Positions 31,871 through 40,702 of a stretch of 64,000 nt of DNA are shown piece by piece. The translations under genes were made by a program, and so were the position numbers. A model generated the notes under the pieces. That model worked only from the letters and a program-made list of their open reading frames with translations, ran no database searches and was not told the origin of the DNA. Source of the stretch: Fontisubflavum oceani (lineage in GTDB: Bacteria; Pseudomonadota; Alphaproteobacteria; Rhodobacterales; Rhodobacteraceae); assembly GCF_030407165.1 (NCBI RefSeq), contig NZ_CP129111.1:744001-808000 (forward strand), in the 5' to 3' direction. Each line of letters starts with the position of its first letter. Position 1 is the first letter of the stretch.

Positions 31871-33307
31871 CTATTCTCCCCAGCCACTCACGGCCTTGAT
31901 CTCCAGGAACTCGTGGAGGCCAAAGCTTCCGCCCTCCCGACCGTTGCCGGATTGCTTGAACCCACCGAAGGGTGACCCCTGACCAAAGCCCACGCCATTG
32001 CCTTCGACCATGCCTGAGCGGAGCTGCCGGGCGACGCGGCGGAGTTTCTCATTATCGCCGGTCTGGATGTAGTTGGTGAGGCCATAGGGCGTGTCATTGG
32101 CCATCTCGACCGCATGGGCCTCGTCCTCGAACGGAATGACCGAAAGGACGGGGCCAAAGATTTCCTCGCGATAGATCGTCATATCCGGCGTCACATCAGC
32201 AAAAACGGTCGGGCGGATGTAATAGCCGCGGTTGAGGTTCTCGGGGCGTCCCGTGCCACCGGCGACCAAACGCGCGCCTTCGTCGATGCCTTTTTGGATG
32301 AGATCTTGGATCTTGTTGAACTGCATTTCCGACACGGCGGGGCCGATATGAGGGCCTTCTTCATTCGCGGGGCCCACGGTGGTGGCTTGCGCCGTCGCCG
32401 CCGCAATCTCCACCGCTTCATCATAGCGGGACCGCTCCACCATCATCCGCGTCGGCGCGTTACAGCTCTGACCGGTATTCCGGAAGCAGCGGATCACGCC
32501 GGATTTCACCGCTTTCTCGTCGGCATCGGCGAAGATGATATTGGCGCCCTTGCCGCCAAGCTCCAAGCTGACGCGTTTGATCGTATCAGCCGCCGCGATC
32601 GAGATCAGACGCCCGGCGCGGGTCGAGCCGGTGAAGCTGACCATATCTACATCCGGGTGGGCAGAAAGCGTGCTGCCGACGCCGGGGCCATCGCCATTGA
32701 CCATGTTGAAGACGCCGGGTGGCAAATCCGCCTCATCCATCATCTCAGCAAAGAGCAGGCCCGAAAGCGGGGCGATTTCCGAGGGTTTCAGGATCATCGT
32801 GCAGCCGGTGACCAGCGCCGGGGCACATTTGAGCACGATCTGGTTCATCGGCCAGTTCCACGGCGTGATCAGCGCGCAGACGCCAATCGGCTCATGGAGG
32901 ATGCGCTCGGTCGGCGCTTGCGGCCCGAGCGGGTGATCCCACGCAAACTCTTTCGCGGCATTCAAGAACCCGTCGAGATGCCAGATGCCTGCGCCAACTT
33001 GCTGCTGCTTGGCCAGATCGATCGGCGCGCCCATCTCTTGGCTGATCGCTTCGGCCATCTCGCCCGCGCGTTTCTTGTAGACATCGCGGAGGCGCTGCAG
33101 GGCCGCGATCCGGTCCGCAATGGGTGTCGCGGCCCATCCATCAAACGCCGCCTTCGCGGCGGCGACGGCCGCGTTCGTGTCGGCCTCGGACCCAAGCGAG
33201 ATGGTCGCGCAGACCTCCTCCGTCGACGGGTCGATGACTGGGAAATCATCGGGCTGATGCGGCGCCACCCATTGGCCGTTGATATAGAATTCTGTCGATG
33301 CGGGCAT
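31871..33307 (-). CDS. NAD(P)-dependent aldehyde dehydrogenase
   Basis: 478 residues, full length for the superfamily. Catalytic Glu in VSLELGGKGAN, nucleophile Cys in CFRNTGQSCNAPTRM, cofactor-binding ALITPWNWPMNQI and FTGSTRAGRLI, and the terminal QGSPFGGFKQSGNGREGGSFGL. The closest flavour is the broad aldehyde/betaine-type ALDH group, oxidising an aldehyde to the acid. No alcohol dehydrogenase or pathway genes are adjacent, so the substrate is open. Confidence 0.93.
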   Translation of the reverse strand: MPASTEFYINGQWVAPHQPDDFPVIDPSTEEVCATISLGSEADTNAAVAAAKAAFDGWAATPIADRIAALQRLRDVYKKRAGEMAEAISQEMGAPIDLAKQQQVGAGIWHLDGFLNAAKEFAWDHPLGPQAPTERILHEPIGVCALITPWNWPMNQIVLKCAPALVTGCTMILKPSEIAPLSGLLFAEMMDEADLPPGVFNMVNGDGPGVGSTLSAHPDVDMVSFTGSTRAGRLISIAAADTIKRVSLELGGKGANIIFADADEKAVKSGVIRCFRNTGQSCNAPTRMMVERSRYDEAVEIAAATAQATTVGPANEEGPHIGPAVSEMQFNKIQDLIQKGIDEGARLVAGGTGRPENLNRGYYIRPTVFADVTPDMTIYREEIFGPVLSVIPFEDEAHAVEMANDTPYGLTNYIQTGDNEKLRRVARQLRSGMVEGNGVGFGQGSPFGGFKQSGNGREGGSFGLHEFLEIKAVSGWGE

Positions 33308-33535
33308 GGCGATATCTCCCTTCGCTTCGCGCGGAGCCTGTCACTGCGATTTGGCGCGCGCAAGAGGTGATGTTCGCCACCATCGTGACGAAACGGAACG
33401 CGCGTTCGCGCAAGCGGAGGGTGCGCGACCTGTTGCTCTTATCTGCCCCTGCGACGCCACGCGCGGGTGCACAATCCGTGTTATATGCCTATCTGACACA
33501 TGACGCGGCACTGACAGGAAAAGGAGGCACTGCCC

Positions 33536-34189
33536 ATGTCCCTGCGCATCAATGATACGATCCCGAACCTCACCGTGGAAACCGATCAAGGCAGCTTTGC
33601 CCTGCATGATTGGATTGGGGATGACTGGGCGATTTTGTTCAGCCACCCGAAGGATTTCACTCCGGTTTGCACGACCGAATTTGGCGCGGTTGCCCAACTG
33701 GCCGATGAATGGGCCGCGCGCGGCACCAAGGTCATCGGCGTCTCCGTCGATGGGGTCGAGGACCACAAGAAATGGAAAGGCGATATCGAAGCGGTTGGCG
33801 GCGCGAAAGCCGGTTTCCCGATCATCGCCGATGATGGTCTGGAGGTGTCCAAAGCCTTCGACATGCTGCCCGCCGAGGCCTATTTGCCGGATGGACGCAC
33901 CCCCGCCGATAGCGCCACGGTGCGCTCAGTCTTCATCATCGGGCCCGACAAGCAGCTGAAACTGTCCATGACCTATCCGATGAATGTGGGTCGGAACTTC
34001 GCCGAAGTTCTGCGTGCGCTCGATGGGTTGCAAACCGCCGCGCGCGAGAATGTCGCGACGCCGGCAAACTGGGTGCCGGGCGAAGATGTGGTGGTGCCGG
34101 TGGCGGTGTCCGATGCGGATGCGATTGCCAAATACGGGTCGATCGACACCAAGCTGCCCTATCTGCGGATGGCGAAACTGCCGGAGTAA
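33536..34189 (+). CDS. 1-Cys peroxiredoxin (Prx6 type)
   Basis: 217 residues, AAAAGGAGG before the ATG. The peroxidatic motif is HPKDFTPVCTTEFG with Cys45, and there is no second cysteine anywhere in the protein, so this is a 1-Cys enzyme. GVSVDGVEDHKKWKGDIE, FPIIADDGLEVSKAFDM and the extended C-terminal arm (TPANWVPGEDVVVPVAVSD) are typical of the Prx6 clade. It reduces hydrogen peroxide and organic hydroperoxides in the cytoplasm. A strong terminator follows the gene. Confidence 0.95.
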   Translation: MSLRINDTIPNLTVETDQGSFALHDWIGDDWAILFSHPKDFTPVCTTEFGAVAQLADEWAARGTKVIGVSVDGVEDHKKWKGDIEAVGGAKAGFPIIADDGLEVSKAFDMLPAEAYLPDGRTPADSATVRSVFIIGPDKQLKLSMTYPMNVGRNFAEVLRALDGLQTAARENVATPANWVPGEDVVVPVAVSDADAIAKYGSIDTKLPYLRMAKLPE

Positions 34190-34236
34190 GCGGCAGGCCT
34201 CGACGACCCAGGCAAAACAGACCTAGGACAAACCAT

Positions 34237-34262
34237 AAAGGCCCGCAAAACTGCGGGCCTTT
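34237..34262. terminator. Bidirectional intrinsic terminator between peroxiredoxin and L,D-transpeptidase genes
   Basis: A perfect ten-base stem (34237-34246 with 34253-34262, AAAGGCCCGC type) with a six-base loop. A-rich and T-rich ends flank it on both sides, so it can stop transcription from both converging genes. Confidence 0.88.
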
Positions 34263-34284
34263 CCTATTGGGTCAACGGCAGGAA

Positions 34285-34893
34285 CTAGGCGGAATGCAGC
34301 GTGATCCGCGCCCCAAGTGGGACGCGAGGATAAAGATCCATCACGTGATCATTGACCATCCGAACGCAGCCAGAGCTGGCCGACGTGCCAATTGACCAAG
34401 GCTGCGGCGTACCATGCACCCGCAGATACGTGTCCCGGTTGCCATCATAGAGATAGAGCGCCCGGGCCCCGAGCGGGTTATCCGGCCCACCTTCGACACC
34501 ATCGGCATATTGCGCATAAAGATGCGGCTCACGTTCGATCATCGCATCGGTCGGACGCCAGGAGGGCCATTCAACCTTGCGGCGGATCGTGTAGGTGCCA
34601 GGGCTTTGCAGCCCAATCCGGCCCACAGCCACGCCATAGCGCAGAGCGGTCAGGCCATCTTCCCGGATCAGGTAAAGATAACGCGCGACGGGATCCACGT
34701 GCAGGTCGCCCGCGGCAAGCCCCGCGCGGGCTTCAACCACGGTGGGCATAAATCGGGGATGCAAACCCCAAGGGTTCGGCCCCTCTGACTCTGGGCGAAC
34801 CACGGATTCGTCAAAGGAAACAGCGTCTTGCCCAAATACGGGCGTCGCGGCCAAAGCGGCCCCTGTGATGATGAAATGCCTGCGGGTCAGCAT
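34285..34893 (-). CDS. L,D-transpeptidase (YkuD domain), exported
   Basis: 202 residues from the ATG at 34891-34893. The N-terminus MLTRRHFIITGAALAATPVFG contains an RR-F pattern and may use the Tat pathway. The YkuD catalytic motif is VHGTPQPWSIGTSASSGCVRM with the nucleophilic cysteine and its histidine. VDPVARYLYLIREDG and NPLGARALYL are other domain landmarks. It makes 3-3 crosslinks in peptidoglycan or attaches proteins to it in the periplasm. It is convergent with the peroxiredoxin gene. Confidence 0.93.
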   Translation of the reverse strand: MLTRRHFIITGAALAATPVFGQDAVSFDESVVRPESEGPNPWGLHPRFMPTVVEARAGLAAGDLHVDPVARYLYLIREDGLTALRYGVAVGRIGLQSPGTYTIRRKVEWPSWRPTDAMIEREPHLYAQYADGVEGGPDNPLGARALYLYDGNRDTYLRVHGTPQPWSIGTSASSGCVRMVNDHVMDLYPRVPLGARITLHSA

Positions 34894-35027
34894 GTGAAAT
34901 CCCCGAAATCGATCCAAGTTCAGTGCGGCGGTGAGTCTACGTGATTTCCCCTTTGCCACAAGGCAGAGGCAGTCACGTTTCAGTTAGTGTTGCAATATTC
35001 GAAGAGCAAACCAGCACCAAGAAGAAA

Positions 35028-35051
35028 CGGGGTCAGTGTGACCTGACCCCG
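35028..35051. terminator. Stem-loop terminator downstream of pnp
   Basis: Perfect nine-base stem CGGGGTCAG (35028-35036) with its complement (35043-35051) and a six-base loop, about 30 bases after the pnp stop. On the minus strand it is followed by TTTCTTCTT; on the plus strand by a T7 run. It should terminate pnp and may act in both directions. Confidence 0.75.
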
Positions 35052-35079
35052 CATGGTTTTTTTAAGTGAAGGACCAGCG

Positions 35080-37219
35080 TTAGTCGGCGGCCTCTTCCTT
35101 GGCTTGCTCTTCGCCGGTCTCCTGGTTGACCATTTTCATCGCCAAGCGAACCTTGCCGCGATCATCGAAGCCCAAGAGCTTGACCCAAACTTCCTGGCCC
35201 TCTTTCAGGACATCGGAGGGGTGGTTCAGGCGGCGGTTTTCGATCTGGCTGACATGGACCAGCCCGTCGCGCTTGCCGAAGAAGTTCACGAAGGCGCCAA
35301 AATCGACGATCTTTACGACCTTGCCTTTGTAGATCTTGCCTTCCTCGGGCTCGGCCACGATGGAATGGATCATATCATAGGCTTTTTGGATCGACTCGGC
35401 GTTGGCCGACGCGATCTTGATCACGCCGTCATCGTTGATATCGACCTTGGCGCCGGAGACTTCCACGATCTCGCGGATCACCTTGCCGCCCGAGCCGATC
35501 ACTTCGCGGATCTTGTCGGTGGGCACGGTCATCGTTTCGATGCGCGGCGCATGGGCAGAGAATTCCTGACGGCCCTCGGTGAGCGCTTTGCCCATCTCGC
35601 CGAGGATATGCATCCGACCGGCTTTCGCCTGATCGAGGGCTTTCTCCATGATCTCCGGCGTGATGCCGGCGACCTTGATGTCCATCTGCAGCGAGGTGAT
35701 GCCGTTTTCGGTGCCCGCCACTTTGAAGTCCATATCGCCCAGGTGGTCTTCGTCGCCCAGGATGTCGGTCAGGACTGCATAGGAGCCGTCCTCTTCCAGG
35801 ATCAGGCCCATGGCCACACCAGCAACCGGTGCTTTCAGAGGCACCCCAGCATCCATCATCGACAGCGAGCCGCCGCAGACAGACGCCATCGAGGAGGAGC
35901 CGTTCGACTCGGTGATCTCGGAGACCACGCGGATCGTATAGGGGAAATCGGTGGGTGCTGGCAGGACCGCCTGGAAGCGCGCGCCAAGCCAGTTTCCCGT
36001 GCCCGATTTCGCGGCGTCCCGGAGGGCCCACGCGACCGGCTTCACCGACCGAATAGGGCGGGAAGTTGTAATGCAGCAGGAAGTTCGAGCGGAACGTGCC
36101 ATGTAGCGCGTCGATCATCTGCTCATCATCGCCGGTGCCGAGCGTGGTCACCACCAAGCCCTGCGTCTCCCCACGGGTGAAGAGCGACGAGCCATGCGTC
36201 CGCGGCAGAAGGCCCACTTCGGAGACAATCGGGCGTACCGTGTCGAGCGCGCGACCATCGATCCGCTTGCCGGTTTTCACCACATCGCCGCGCAGCACGG
36301 ACGCTTCGAGCTTCTTCAGGGCCGAGCCGAGATTGGCGTCTTCCTGTTGCTCTTCGCTCAGCGCGTCGACGATGGCGGCTTTCGCGTCGGAGACAGCGGT
36401 GGTGCGCTCCTGCTTGTCGGTGATCGCATAGGCGGCGCGGATTTTCTCCTCACCGGCGGCTTTCACGGCGGCATAGAGCTCGCTGTAATCCGGCGGCTGG
36501 AAGTCGAAGGGCTCTTTCGCCGCCGCCTCTTCGGCCAGCGAGATGATCAGGTCGATCACCGGCTGGATCTGCTCATGGGCGAAGTTCACCGCCCCCAGCA
36601 TTTCGGCCTCGGTCAGCTCATAGGCTTCCGATTCCACCATCATCACGGCGTCTTTGGTCCCGGCAACCACCAGGTCCAACCGCTGATCGGGGTTCATGCG
36701 CAGCTGGTGCATGTCATCCACGGTTGGGTTGAGGACGTATTCGCCATCCTCAAAGCCCACGCGGCAAGCGGCGATCGGACCCATGAAGGGCGCGCCCGAC
36801 AGGGTCAGCGCGGCGGAGGTTGCGATCATCGCGACCATGTCGGGGTCATTCACCAGATCATGGCTGAGCACCGTGCACATCACCAGGACTTCATGTTTGA
36901 AGCCAGGCACAAAGAGCGGGCGGATCGGACGGTCGATCAAGCGGGCGGTCAGCGTCTCTTTTTCAGTCGGACGCGCCTCGCGCTTGAAAAAGCCGCCAGG
37001 CACTTTACCGGCGGCATAGTATTTCTCTTGATAATGCACGGTGAGCGGGAAGAAATCCTGCCCCGGCTTGGGCGATTTGGCGAAGGTCACGTTGGCCATG
37101 ACCGAGGTTTCACCCAAGGTGGCGATGACCGAGCCATCTGCCTGACGGGCAACCTTGCCCGTTTCGAGCGTGAGCGTTTCTTCGCCCCACTCCATCGATT
37201 TTTTTGTCACGTTAAACAT
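35080..37219 (-). CDS. pnp: Polynucleotide phosphorylase, single frameshift
   Basis: About 713 codons. N-terminal RNase PH domain (TLTLETGKVARQADGSVIAT, KREARPTEKETLTARLIDRPIRPLF), the all-helical linker, a second RNase PH domain (GSSLFTRGETQGLVVTTLGTG, MDFKVAGTENGITSLQMDIK), then KH (IREVIGSGGKVIREIVE) and S1 (GKIYKGKVVKIVDFGAFVNFFG) domains. The frame breaks at 35973-35974 where one extra base is present; removing it restores HGKLAWRALQAVLPAPTDFP. Pnp degrades RNA phosphorolytically 3' to 5' and joins the degradosome. In relatives it follows rpsO directly; here three other genes lie between. The frameshift is almost certainly a sequence error. Confidence 0.94.
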
Positions 37220-37234
37220 CTACGGTTCCTGTGT

Positions 37235-37273
37235 TGGCCCAATTGGCCATTGCATAGGGGGCGCATTCCCCCT
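37235..37273 (-). promoter_or_regulatory. Two short stem-loops in the pnp 5' leader
   Basis: Five-base stem TGGCC/GGCCA (37235-37239 with 37245-37249) and six-base stem AGGGGG/CCCCCT (37256-37261 with 37268-37273) lie 16-54 bases upstream of the pnp start codon. In E. coli, pnp is autoregulated through RNase III cleavage of a leader hairpin; these could play a related role, but they are short. Confidence 0.35.
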
Positions 37274-37384
37274 GACCCCGATATCTTCTTTGTCAGGCGC
37301 TGGGGTCCGGGCGCCGGATTTCAGATTCTGCGGCCATACATGAGAAAGCTCTGTTTGGGAAGGTGCCCTGAAGGCGGGGAGAGA

Positions 37385-37408
37385 GGAGGCGGCGCGATGG
37401 CCGCCTCC
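37385..37408 (-). terminator. Stem-loop after the AGCS symporter gene
   Basis: A perfect nine-base GC-rich stem GGAGGCGGC (37385-37393) with 37400-37408 and a six-base loop, nine bases after the symporter stop. There is no U-tract on the minus strand, only a pyrimidine-rich CTCTCTCC, so it may be a weak or Rho-assisted terminator separating the symporter from pnp. Confidence 0.5.
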
Positions 37409-37417
37409 CTCAATGTC

Positions 37418-38977
37418 TTAAGCCGCGTCTGCAGCCCCGAATTTCCGGATTTCACCGGATTTGAGCCGGGCGGTGTAAGACGCCAGTTCGGCGCGGACCA
37501 CTTTCATCAAGAAGTAGAGCGCGGTGATGTTGACCACGGCCATGGCGAAGATCGCCGCGTCCGAGAAGTCGATCACCGGGCCAAGGCTGGCCGCCGCACC
37601 GATCACCACGAAGACGCAGAAGATCAGTTTGAAGATCAGTTCCGAGGTCTTGCCCTCGCCAAAGAGATAGGTCCACGCCTTCAATCCGTAATAGGACCAC
37701 GAGATCATCGTGGAGAAGGCGAAGAGCACCACGGCAATGGCCAGAATATACGGGAACCAACTGATCGACGCACCGAAAGCGGCCGAGGTCAGGGCGACGC
37801 CGGTATTGCCATCAACCGTGGCAATATGGTTGCCGTCGAGCAGGTAGAGACCCGTTTCGGGATCGTTGATCAACTGACCGGTGATGATGATCACCAGCGC
37901 CGTCATGGTGCAGATCACCACGGTGTCGATCAGCGGCTCCAGAAGCGACACGAAGCCTTCGGTGATCGGCTCTTTGGTGCGCACCGCCGAGTGAGCGATC
38001 GCCGCCGAACCAACACCTGCTTCGTTCGAGAAGGCCGCCCGTTTGAAGCCCTGGATCAGCGCGCCGACCATGCCGCCCGCAACCCCGAGCCCGGTGAAGG
38101 CACCCGCGAAGATCTGACCGAAGGCCCAGCCGATCATGTCGTAATTCACGGCAAGGATGATCAAAGCCGCGCCGACATAGAGGATGCCCATGAACGGCAC
38201 GACCTTTTCGGTCACCCGTGCGATGGACTTCACCCCGCCGATAATCACCGCATAGACCACTGCCGCGAAGACGAGGCCGGTGATCCAGCCCGGATAGTCT
38301 CCGACGATCCCGGAGATCTGCGCATGCGCCTGATTGGCCTGGAACATATTGCCCCCGCCAAACGCGCCCAGAATGCAGAAGATCGAGAAGAGTATGGCGA
38401 GGACCCTGCCACCGGGCAGACCCAACTCCTTGAACCCTTTCGAAATATAATACATCGGGCCGCCGGAAACGGTGCCGTCTGGGTACTCGTTGCGGTACTT
38501 CACGCCGAGCGTGCATTCGGTGAATTTCGACGCCATGCCCAGAAGACCCGCCAGGATCATCCAGAATGTCGCCCCCGGTCCACCAATGCCCACGGCCACC
38601 GCGACGCCGGCGATGTTGCCAAGACCAACCGTGCCCGAGAGCGCCGTTGCCAACGCCTGGAAATGGCTGACCTCACCCGCATCGTCAGGATCGGCATAGT
38701 CGCCTTTGACCAGCGAGATCGAATGCATGAAGTATTTGATCTGCACAAAGCCGAAATAGAGCGTGAAGACAGAGGCCGCGATCACCAGCCACATGACGAT
38801 CCAGGGGAATTCTGTTCCCGGGAACGGGGCGAAGATCAGGCTCACAAATGGCCCGGTGAACGACGCGAAGGCCGCATTGACGCGCTCATCAAGGCTCATC
38901 GCCTCTTGCGCCATCGCAGGGGTCACCATCGCGGCCAATGCCCCGAGGGACAGGCCCATTTTCTGATATGTTTTCAT
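37418..38977 (-). CDS. AGCS-family sodium:alanine/glycine symporter
   Basis: 519 residues. N-terminal cleavable-looking segment MKTYQKMGLSLGALAAMVTP, then about eleven membrane helices. AGCS signatures include ATALSGTVGLGNIAGVAVAV, GGPGATFWMILAGLLGMASK, GTVSGGPMYYISKG and FSNEAGVGSAAIAHSAVRT. It imports alanine or glycine with Na+. It is directly preceded by a UspA-domain gene (11-base gap) and a divergent Lrp/AsnC regulator, forming a typical amino-acid-responsive unit. Confidence 0.94.
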   Translation of the reverse strand: MKTYQKMGLSLGALAAMVTPAMAQEAMSLDERVNAAFASFTGPFVSLIFAPFPGTEFPWIVMWLVIAASVFTLYFGFVQIKYFMHSISLVKGDYADPDDAGEVSHFQALATALSGTVGLGNIAGVAVAVGIGGPGATFWMILAGLLGMASKFTECTLGVKYRNEYPDGTVSGGPMYYISKGFKELGLPGGRVLAILFSIFCILGAFGGGNMFQANQAHAQISGIVGDYPGWITGLVFAAVVYAVIIGGVKSIARVTEKVVPFMGILYVGAALIILAVNYDMIGWAFGQIFAGAFTGLGVAGGMVGALIQGFKRAAFSNEAGVGSAAIAHSAVRTKEPITEGFVSLLEPLIDTVVICTMTALVIIITGQLINDPETGLYLLDGNHIATVDGNTGVALTSAAFGASISWFPYILAIAVVLFAFSTMISWSYYGLKAWTYLFGEGKTSELIFKLIFCVFVVIGAAASLGPVIDFSDAAIFAMAVVNITALYFLMKVVRAELASYTARLKSGEIRKFGAADAA

Positions 38978-38988
38978 GACTTAGTCCC

Positions 38989-39426
38989 TTATCCCACGAC
39001 CGTGACGGGCACGTTGGCTTCCATCACCAGATTGGCGGTCGAGCTGCCGAAAATCCGCTTGGACAACCCACTTTCAGTGGAGCGGGCCACGACGATCTGC
39101 GTCGCGCCCTCTTTGACGGCGACCGCATTCAGCGTGTCGGCGACATTGCCATGGCGGACCAATCCCGTTGCGGTCAGACCGGCGTCATTCAGGCGGGCAA
39201 GCGCCGGGGTGACAACCCGTTCCATCGCTGTTGAGATTTCCTCCTCACGGCGTTTATGCCGCTCGGCGTTTTCTTCCGGTGTTTGGAAGGAATATGGCGA
39301 CCATTCGATGACATAGACGACCAAGAGCTCACACGCTCCGATCAGCTTTGCCATTTCTTCACCATATGCCAGCGCCCGTTCACCGGAACTATGGCCGTCA
39401 AGGCCAACTAGCAGTTTTGTAGACAT
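38989..39426 (-). CDS. Universal stress protein (UspA domain)
   Basis: 145 residues from the ATG at 39424-39426. MSTKLLVGLDGHSSGERALAYG is the domain N-terminus and RHGNVADTLNAVAVKEGATQIVVARSTESG followed by FGSSTANLVMEANVPVTVV is the ATP-binding C-terminal region (G-2x-G-9x-G/S-T/N type: RSTESGLSKRIFGSSTAN). Adjacent to and co-oriented with the AGCS symporter, with which it is probably co-transcribed; Usp domains next to transporters may modulate them. Cytoplasmic. Confidence 0.92.
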   Translation of the reverse strand: MSTKLLVGLDGHSSGERALAYGEEMAKLIGACELLVVYVIEWSPYSFQTPEENAERHKRREEEISTAMERVVTPALARLNDAGLTATGLVRHGNVADTLNAVAVKEGATQIVVARSTESGLSKRIFGSSTANLVMEANVPVTVVG

Positions 39427-39604
39427 CCTAGGGTGGCTCCCATCGTTCCGCCCGGGGTCCATTCATATCGGGAAAGACATGGCGGTCTGCGCTGTGCAGC
39501 CGGCGATACCGACCCTGGGATTGATTTTTATTGTTCGCGTCTTTCCTATTGCCATGATAGTCTTTTTGGCTAGTTTTTGGGCCTATTATTGCGGAAATCT
39601 TGGG

Positions 39605-39640
39605 TTTTTTCCCTTTTTGCAGGCAAAAAACAGGAAAAAA
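39605..39640. promoter_or_regulatory. Nested AT-rich inverted repeats, candidate Lrp operator
   Basis: Inner palindrome TTTTTGC-AG-GCAAAAA at 39614-39629 lies within an outer pair TTTTTTCC (39605-39612) and GGAAAAAA (39633-39640). The element ends six bases before the lrp start codon, overlapping its ribosome-binding site, and lies in the divergent region facing the usp-symporter genes. Autoregulation by the Lrp-type protein is the natural reading (inference). Confidence 0.55.
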
Positions 39641-39645
39641 GACCA

Positions 39646-40125
39646 ATGCGAAGACCATTAGACGTTATCGATCGCAAGATTCTCGACGCGTTACAGCAGA
39701 ACGGACGGCTCTCGATTGTTGATCTCGCCAAGCGGGTGAACCTGTCAAAAACACCCTGTTCCGAGCGGGTGCGGCGGTTGGAAAAGACGGGGGTGATCAG
39801 CCAATATCGCGCGATCCTCGACCCAGCCTTGGTCGACATGAAACATGTCACGATCGTGCATATCAGCCTGACCCAGACGAGCGACAACTCACTCGATGAG
39901 TTCAACGCGGCGGTTCAAGCCATTCCCGAGGTTCAGAGCTGCCTGATGATCGCCGGGCAGTTCGACTACATGCTGAAGGTGCGCACCCATGACATCGCGC
40001 ATTTCCGCGAAGTTCTGGGCGAGAAGATCGGCAAACTGCCAGGCGTGATGCAGACCCATTCCTTCGCTGTCATGGAAACCGTCAAGGAAAACGATCTGAT
40101 CCGGATGGTGGATGTCGGGGCCTAG
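39646..40125 (+). CDS. Lrp/AsnC-family transcriptional regulator
   Basis: 159 residues from the ATG at 39646, with CAGGA upstream. The N-terminal helix-turn-helix is LDVIDRKILDALQQNGRLSIVDLAKRVNLSKTPCSERVRRLEKTG in short pieces across residues 5-48, and the C-terminal RAM ligand-binding domain covers ~70-150 (VQSCLMIAGQFDYMLKVRTHD, LPGVMQTHSFAVMETVKEN). It likely senses an amino acid and controls the divergent usp-AGCS unit and itself. It sits between rpsO and pnp, pointing towards rpsO, and shares a terminator region with it. Confidence 0.94.
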   Translation: MRRPLDVIDRKILDALQQNGRLSIVDLAKRVNLSKTPCSERVRRLEKTGVISQYRAILDPALVDMKHVTIVHISLTQTSDNSLDEFNAAVQAIPEVQSCLMIAGQFDYMLKVRTHDIAHFREVLGEKIGKLPGVMQTHSFAVMETVKENDLIRMVDVGA

Positions 40126-40143
40126 ACGCATCGCCCCGCAAAG

Positions 40144-40173
40144 AAAAACCCCGCGACCGGGTCGGCAGCGGGG
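40144..40173 (-). terminator. Rho-independent terminator of rpsO
   Basis: On the minus strand a stem CCCCGC/GCGGGG (40168-40173 with 40149-40154) with a 13-base loop is followed directly by TTTTTC (40148-40143). It lies 27 bases after the rpsO stop and also faces the end of the lrp gene. Confidence 0.8.
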
Positions 40174-40200
40174 CATCTCTATCACATCTGTGAGGCTGGC

Positions 40201-40470
40201 TTAGCGGCGCAGACCCAGGCGTTCGATCAGCGACTGATAACGCGCTTCATCTTTGCCTTTGAGATAGTCCAGCAATTTGCGGCGCTGGGCGACCATCATC
40301 AACAGACCACGGCGGGAATGGTTATCCTTCTTGTGGCTTTTGAAATGTTCGGTCAGCGTGGCAATCCGCGAGCTGAGGATCGCAACCTGCACTTCGGGCG
40401 AACCCGTGTCGCCTTCTTTGGTCGCGAATTCAGTCATCACGCGGGCTTTTTCTTCGGCCGTAATCGACAT
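40201..40470 (-). CDS. rpsO: 30S ribosomal protein S15
   Basis: 89 residues from the ATG at 40468-40470, AAGGAG before it. MSITAEEKARVMTEFATKEG, SPEVQVAILSSRIATLTEHF, HKKDNHSRRGLLMMVAQRRKLLDYL and the ending RLGLRR are all standard S15. It binds 16S rRNA in the central domain early in 30S assembly. In most proteobacteria rpsO is followed by pnp; here pnp is 3 kb further on behind an Lrp-Usp-AGCS insertion. Confidence 0.98.
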   Translation of the reverse strand: MSITAEEKARVMTEFATKEGDTGSPEVQVAILSSRIATLTEHFKSHKKDNHSRRGLLMMVAQRRKLLDYLKGKDEARYQSLIERLGLRR

Positions 40471-40702
40471 CGGGGTCTCCTTGGTTTGAGAAAAAGGAAT
40501 GGCGCAAGGGATGTCGTCCAGCAGGGCCCGTGGAGATTTGCCCGCCTCTTGCGAAGCGGATGCGCGCATATAGGGGGTTTTAGACGGAAAGAAAAGTGCG
40601 AATGACGTCTCGCTGGTTTCGAGTTCTCATCTGCGGCTTAGGGCGGTGCATTCGCCTTACGAGAGAGCACTTGATGACATCATTGAAACCACTTGAGGCA
40701 CT

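Noticed and set aside
36194..39316. A 1040-codon open frame on the plus strand opposite pnp and the AGCS symporter
   Set aside because: It is antisense to two clear conserved genes, is rich in Arg/His/Gln as expected for a GC-rich shadow frame, and shows no domain.
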